DNA from: an uncultured Collinsella sp.
GTDB lineage: Bacteria > Actinomycetota > Coriobacteriia > Coriobacteriales > Coriobacteriaceae
DNA length: 64,000 bases
Direction: 5' to 3'
Assembly: GCA_900543275.1 (NCBI GenBank)
Contig: UQQL01000003.1
Coordinates: forward strand, 4,444 to 68,443
This document shows positions 61,356 to 64,000 of the stretch, piece by piece; within the stretch, counting starts at the first letter, position 1; every line of letters starts with the position of its first letter. The notes under the pieces were generated by a model. It was not told where the DNA came from, searched no databases, and saw only the letters and a program-made list of their open reading frames with translations. Both the position numbers and the translations under genes were made by a program.

Positions 61356-63119
61356 TTACTTGCTCGCGAACAGCCAGATCAAGATGATCACTAGAACTAC
61401 GGCGACGATGCAGACGATGGCGCCGGTGAATTTGATGCGTGAGTCGCGGGTACGCTCGCGCACCGCGTCCTCGGTGGCCTCGAGCTGGGCGACTTCTCGC
61501 TCGGTCTCGGTGTGTTCGGCATTGTCTCGGGCCAAGGACCCTGCAAGCGACTCGGTGATCTCTGGGTGGTCGTGCACCTCGGTCGCCTGTTCGATGATCG
61601 ACTGTGCATGTGCGGCATCTGCTTGGGCGTTGGCGATGGTCTGCTCCTGGTCGCGGCGCGCCTTGTCCTCGGCAGCGATCTTCTCGCGCAGTTCGCGCTG
61701 ACGAGTCGCGGCGGCGGTCTTCGCCGTCTGCAGCTCGTCGCGCGCGGCATCGGCTTCGGTCGTCACGGCTTGGTGCGCGCGTTTTGCGTCGGCGATAGGG
61801 GCTTGAGCCTGCTCGACGGCCTGCTCGGCTGCGGCAAGCGAGTGCTCAAGGTCGGCGGTGATGCGCGGGACATCTTCTTCGGCTTTACGCAGGGCATCTG
61901 CCGTGTCGGAAATCTGCATCGAGAGCTCGCTGGTGCGCACCGTATAGTTGGCGGGATTTGCCGAGGGATTGCGTTGCAGCTCGGCATACTCATGACGCAG
62001 CGTCTCGAGCTGGGCGCGCGTGGCGTCGACGGTTTGTTGTGCGGCGGCAATGCCGGCGTCTCGCTCTGCCTTCACCTTGTCGCGGATGCGCTTGGAATCC
62101 TCAAGACGTCGAACGAGGCGGTTGCCGGTCTCGCGTGAGCTCGCCTCGCGGGCCTCCACGGCGTCGAGCGCGGCCTTCAGGCGGAGCTCAGTCGCGTCAT
62201 CCTCTGTCTTCATTTGTTCGAGCTGACCCTTGAGCTCTGTCGCTTTGGAGGCGTGGACATCACGGTCAATCTCGGCGACCGCTGCAGTCTTTTGGGCCGT
62301 GGCAATCGCCTGGCGCTGGTCGGCGACGATCTGGTCGTAGCGGCCTGCGATATCCTGGCGCGTCTCGAGTTCCTCGGCCTGATCGGCAATGCGCTGCTCA
62401 AGTTCGGCCAGGTGGGCGCGGGCATCGGCAAGTGCCTTTTTCGCGGCGTTCATCTCGCGCATGGCCGAGGCGCCCTGGGCGATAAAGGTGCCCACGGCGT
62501 TCGCAGTGTTCGAGACAGCGGTCCCCAGATCGCGGCTCGCGGCGGGGGAGTGCGGGGCAGTCGGGCGAGCGGTGTCGGCAGCGTCCGCATCGGCAGTCTG
62601 CGGCACGGCGATATTGCCGGTACCGCCTTCGATCACAGAAAAGCCTGCTGCGTGCGGGTCGACCGCATCGGTGCCAATCGTGGGATGCTCGAGCTGCAGA
62701 AACGAGGGCATGGTGCTGCCCTGGTCGGCAACCGGAGTCTCGCCGGGTACGAAGGTCGAGGCTGCCTCGGCGGCCTCCTCTTCCTCGGCGTCAACGTCAG
62801 CGTCGGCCACGGCGTCTTTCATCGCTTTGACGGCATCCATCATGGAGTCCATGACGGCGTCGAGCTCTTCTTCCGAAGAAACCTCGATAGGGCCCGCAGC
62901 TTGCGGAGCAGCATCCTGTACGGGGCGGTCGTCCTGAGCGGGCGCATCGTCGTTTTGCTCGTCTGCATCTTCGGCGCCAGGGGTTTCCGCCGTAGCGCTT
63001 TCGTCCAAGAATGGGCCGTCGAGGTCAATATCATCGCAGGTCACAGCGTCGGCATCTGCAGTGACGTCTGCGGAATCATCAATATGCTGTTGAGTCTGGG
63101 GGTCCAGCTCGTCTGTCAT
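61356..63119 (-). CDS. Coiled-coil protein with C-terminal membrane anchor
   Basis: A 587-residue protein. The first 160 residues are very acidic and probably disordered. Residues about 225-540 are long heptad-bearing helices rich in Ala, Glu, Gln and Arg (for example DLEHSLAAAEQAVEQAQAPI). A single membrane helix ends the protein (GAIVCIVAVVLVIILIWLF, then ASK), so it is tail-anchored with the bulk in the cytoplasm. No enzymatic motif is seen. It might be a cell-envelope or division scaffold, but nothing here proves that. ATG at 63119 has AGGAG nine bases upstream. Confidence 0.8.
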   Translation of the reverse strand: MTDELDPQTQQHIDDSADVTADADAVTCDDIDLDGPFLDESATAETPGAEDADEQNDDAPAQDDRPVQDAAPQAAGPIEVSSEEELDAVMDSMMDAVKAMKDAVADADVDAEEEEAAEAASTFVPGETPVADQGSTMPSFLQLEHPTIGTDAVDPHAAGFSVIEGGTGNIAVPQTADADAADTARPTAPHSPAASRDLGTAVSNTANAVGTFIAQGASAMREMNAAKKALADARAHLAELEQRIADQAEELETRQDIAGRYDQIVADQRQAIATAQKTAAVAEIDRDVHASKATELKGQLEQMKTEDDATELRLKAALDAVEAREASSRETGNRLVRRLEDSKRIRDKVKAERDAGIAAAQQTVDATRAQLETLRHEYAELQRNPSANPANYTVRTSELSMQISDTADALRKAEEDVPRITADLEHSLAAAEQAVEQAQAPIADAKRAHQAVTTEADAARDELQTAKTAAATRQRELREKIAAEDKARRDQEQTIANAQADAAHAQSIIEQATEVHDHPEITESLAGSLARDNAEHTETEREVAQLEATEDAVRERTRDSRIKFTGAIVCIVAVVLVIILIWLFASK

Positions 63120-63413
63120 AGGCATGTGCTCCTCATCGTTGTTTGTCACCCTATGATAAAGTCTCGCGCCGACATCCCGCGCGCTGCAGCAAAGTTTCAA
63201 AACGTGTTCGATGGCTCGCGTCGATAGCAAAAACTCGGCCACTTTATCCAGTTTGTACTTGACATTCCCTTCGCCGAAAGACGTTGCGCCGTTCGCCTGC
63301 CAGGGGCTTTATTTTTCACTTGAACCCGCTAAAGTTGCATTTCAGCTTTTGGCGCGTGAAGTTGGATGCGCGCAGTCGACGGGCAGGCCCGTCGCGATTT
63401 GAAAGGACTTTAT

Positions 63414-64000
63414 ATGGGACTTTTCACTGGTAAGACCGTGATCGTCACCGGCGGCGGCAAGGCCACGCTCAAGGACGGCTCCGCTGGCTCCATCGGCTAC
63501 GGTATCGATATCGCTTTTGCCAAGGAGGGCGCAAACCTCGTCATTACCGGCCGCAACGTTGCCAAGCTCGAGGCTGCCAAGGAATCCCTCGAGGCCGAGT
63601 ACGGCGTCAAGGTTCTGCCTGTTCAGGCCGATGTCTCGGCTGGTCAGGACAACGAGGCCGTCGTCCAGAACGTCATCGACAAGGCTATTGAGGAGTTCGG
63701 CCGCATCGACGCCGTCGTCAACAATGCTCAGGCCAGCGCCTCGGGCGTGACCATTGCCGATCACACCATGGATCAGTTTAACCTGGCCATTTACTCTGGC
63801 CTGTATGCCACCTACCTGTACATGCAGAAGGCCTACCCGCACCTGAAGGAGACCAAGGGCTCCGTGGTCAACTTTGCTTCGGGCGCCGGCCTGTTTGGCA
63901 ACTATGGCCAGTGCAGCTACGCCGCTGCCAAGGAGGGCATCCGCGGTCTGACCCGCGTCGCTGCCAACGAGTGGGGCAAGGACGGCATCAACGTCAATAT
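63414..64000 (+). CDS. Short-chain dehydrogenase/reductase (C-terminus outside window)
   Basis: The first 195 residues of an SDR. The cofactor motif is VTGGGKATLKDGSAGSIGYG, with an unusual insertion between the glycines. ADVSAGQ binds the adenine, VVNNAQAS replaces the common NNAG, VNFASGAG holds the catalytic Ser, and YAAAK (about 169-173) holds Tyr and Lys. The family includes bile-acid hydroxysteroid dehydrogenases of gut Actinobacteria, but the substrate cannot be told from this part. AAAGGA precedes the ATG. Confidence 0.88.
   Translation, partial: MGLFTGKTVIVTGGGKATLKDGSAGSIGYGIDIAFAKEGANLVITGRNVAKLEAAKESLEAEYGVKVLPVQADVSAGQDNEAVVQNVIDKAIEEFGRIDAVVNNAQASASGVTIADHTMDQFNLAIYSGLYATYLYMQKAYPHLKETKGSVVNFASGAGLFGNYGQCSYAAAKEGIRGLTRVAANEWGKDGINVN

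Overview
The window is a high-GC chromosome segment with compact gene spacing and strong AGGAGG-type ribosome binding sites. Several proteins look typical of gut Coriobacteriia: large sortase- or membrane-anchored surface proteins, a C69 dipeptidase, a one-subunit superoxide reductase, and AddAB rather than RecBCD. I infer a Collinsella-like actinobacterium. This rests on gene content and style, not on a marker gene; no rRNA, tRNA, CRISPR array, phage or insertion sequence with a transposase was seen.

Layout. 1-3.6 kb: truncated mnmA, cysK with a divergent Rrf2 regulator, a YvlD-type membrane protein and a YerC/TrpR-like regulator. 3.8-18 kb: the AddB/AddA nuclease-helicase pair, DNA polymerase III alpha (dnaE) and a SWIM-SNF2 helicase. 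18.2-25 kb: superoxide reductase, a NadE-like protein whose two active sites both look destroyed, the overlapping ruvC-ruvA-ruvB operon and formate-tetrahydrofolate ligase. 25-32.6 kb: a membrane protein, a CDF metal transporter, a tandem zinc-ribbon protein, and a patch of lower-GC small genes (SHOCT pair, a possible 30-residue peptide, ADP-ribosylglycohydrolase, YhcG-type nuclease). 32.7-38 kb: a cell-wall PI-PLC-like protein, two paralogous lipoproteins and a zinc-ribbon membrane protein. 38.2-44 kb: fchA-folD, a MITE-like element, the C69 dipeptidase and a small phasin-like protein before a UbiB-family kinase. 44.1-49.1 kb: a cobalamin riboswitch followed by two large surface proteins with DUF4430 (transcobalamin-like) domains. 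49.2-64 kb: two GtrA proteins, class III fructose bisphosphatase, DegV, an unknown TIM-barrel-like protein, an RNA m5C methyltransferase, a MetRS-like synthetase, queH-queA, a coiled-coil membrane protein and a truncated SDR gene.

How the genes fit together. Repair and recombination is well represented (AddAB, RuvABC, DnaE, SNF2). One-carbon folate metabolism is represented by fhs plus fchA-folD, and the FolD appears to have lost its cyclohydrolase residues, so FchA would supply that step. queH and queA act in tRNA queuosine synthesis. The riboswitch and DUF4430 genes look like a B12 capture system.

The strongest undescribed signal is a roughly 140-base element present twice (20672-20811 and 61014-61152). 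Each copy starts at or just after a stop codon. Three stems keep base pairing through paired substitutions in both arms, while the fourth hairpin and the loops are nearly invariant. This is what a selected RNA (or DNA) structure looks like. Palindromic intergenic repeats are also common: a 230-base element with 31-base perfect terminal repeats, a 21-base perfect palindrome pair, and a family sharing a TGGGGAC core.
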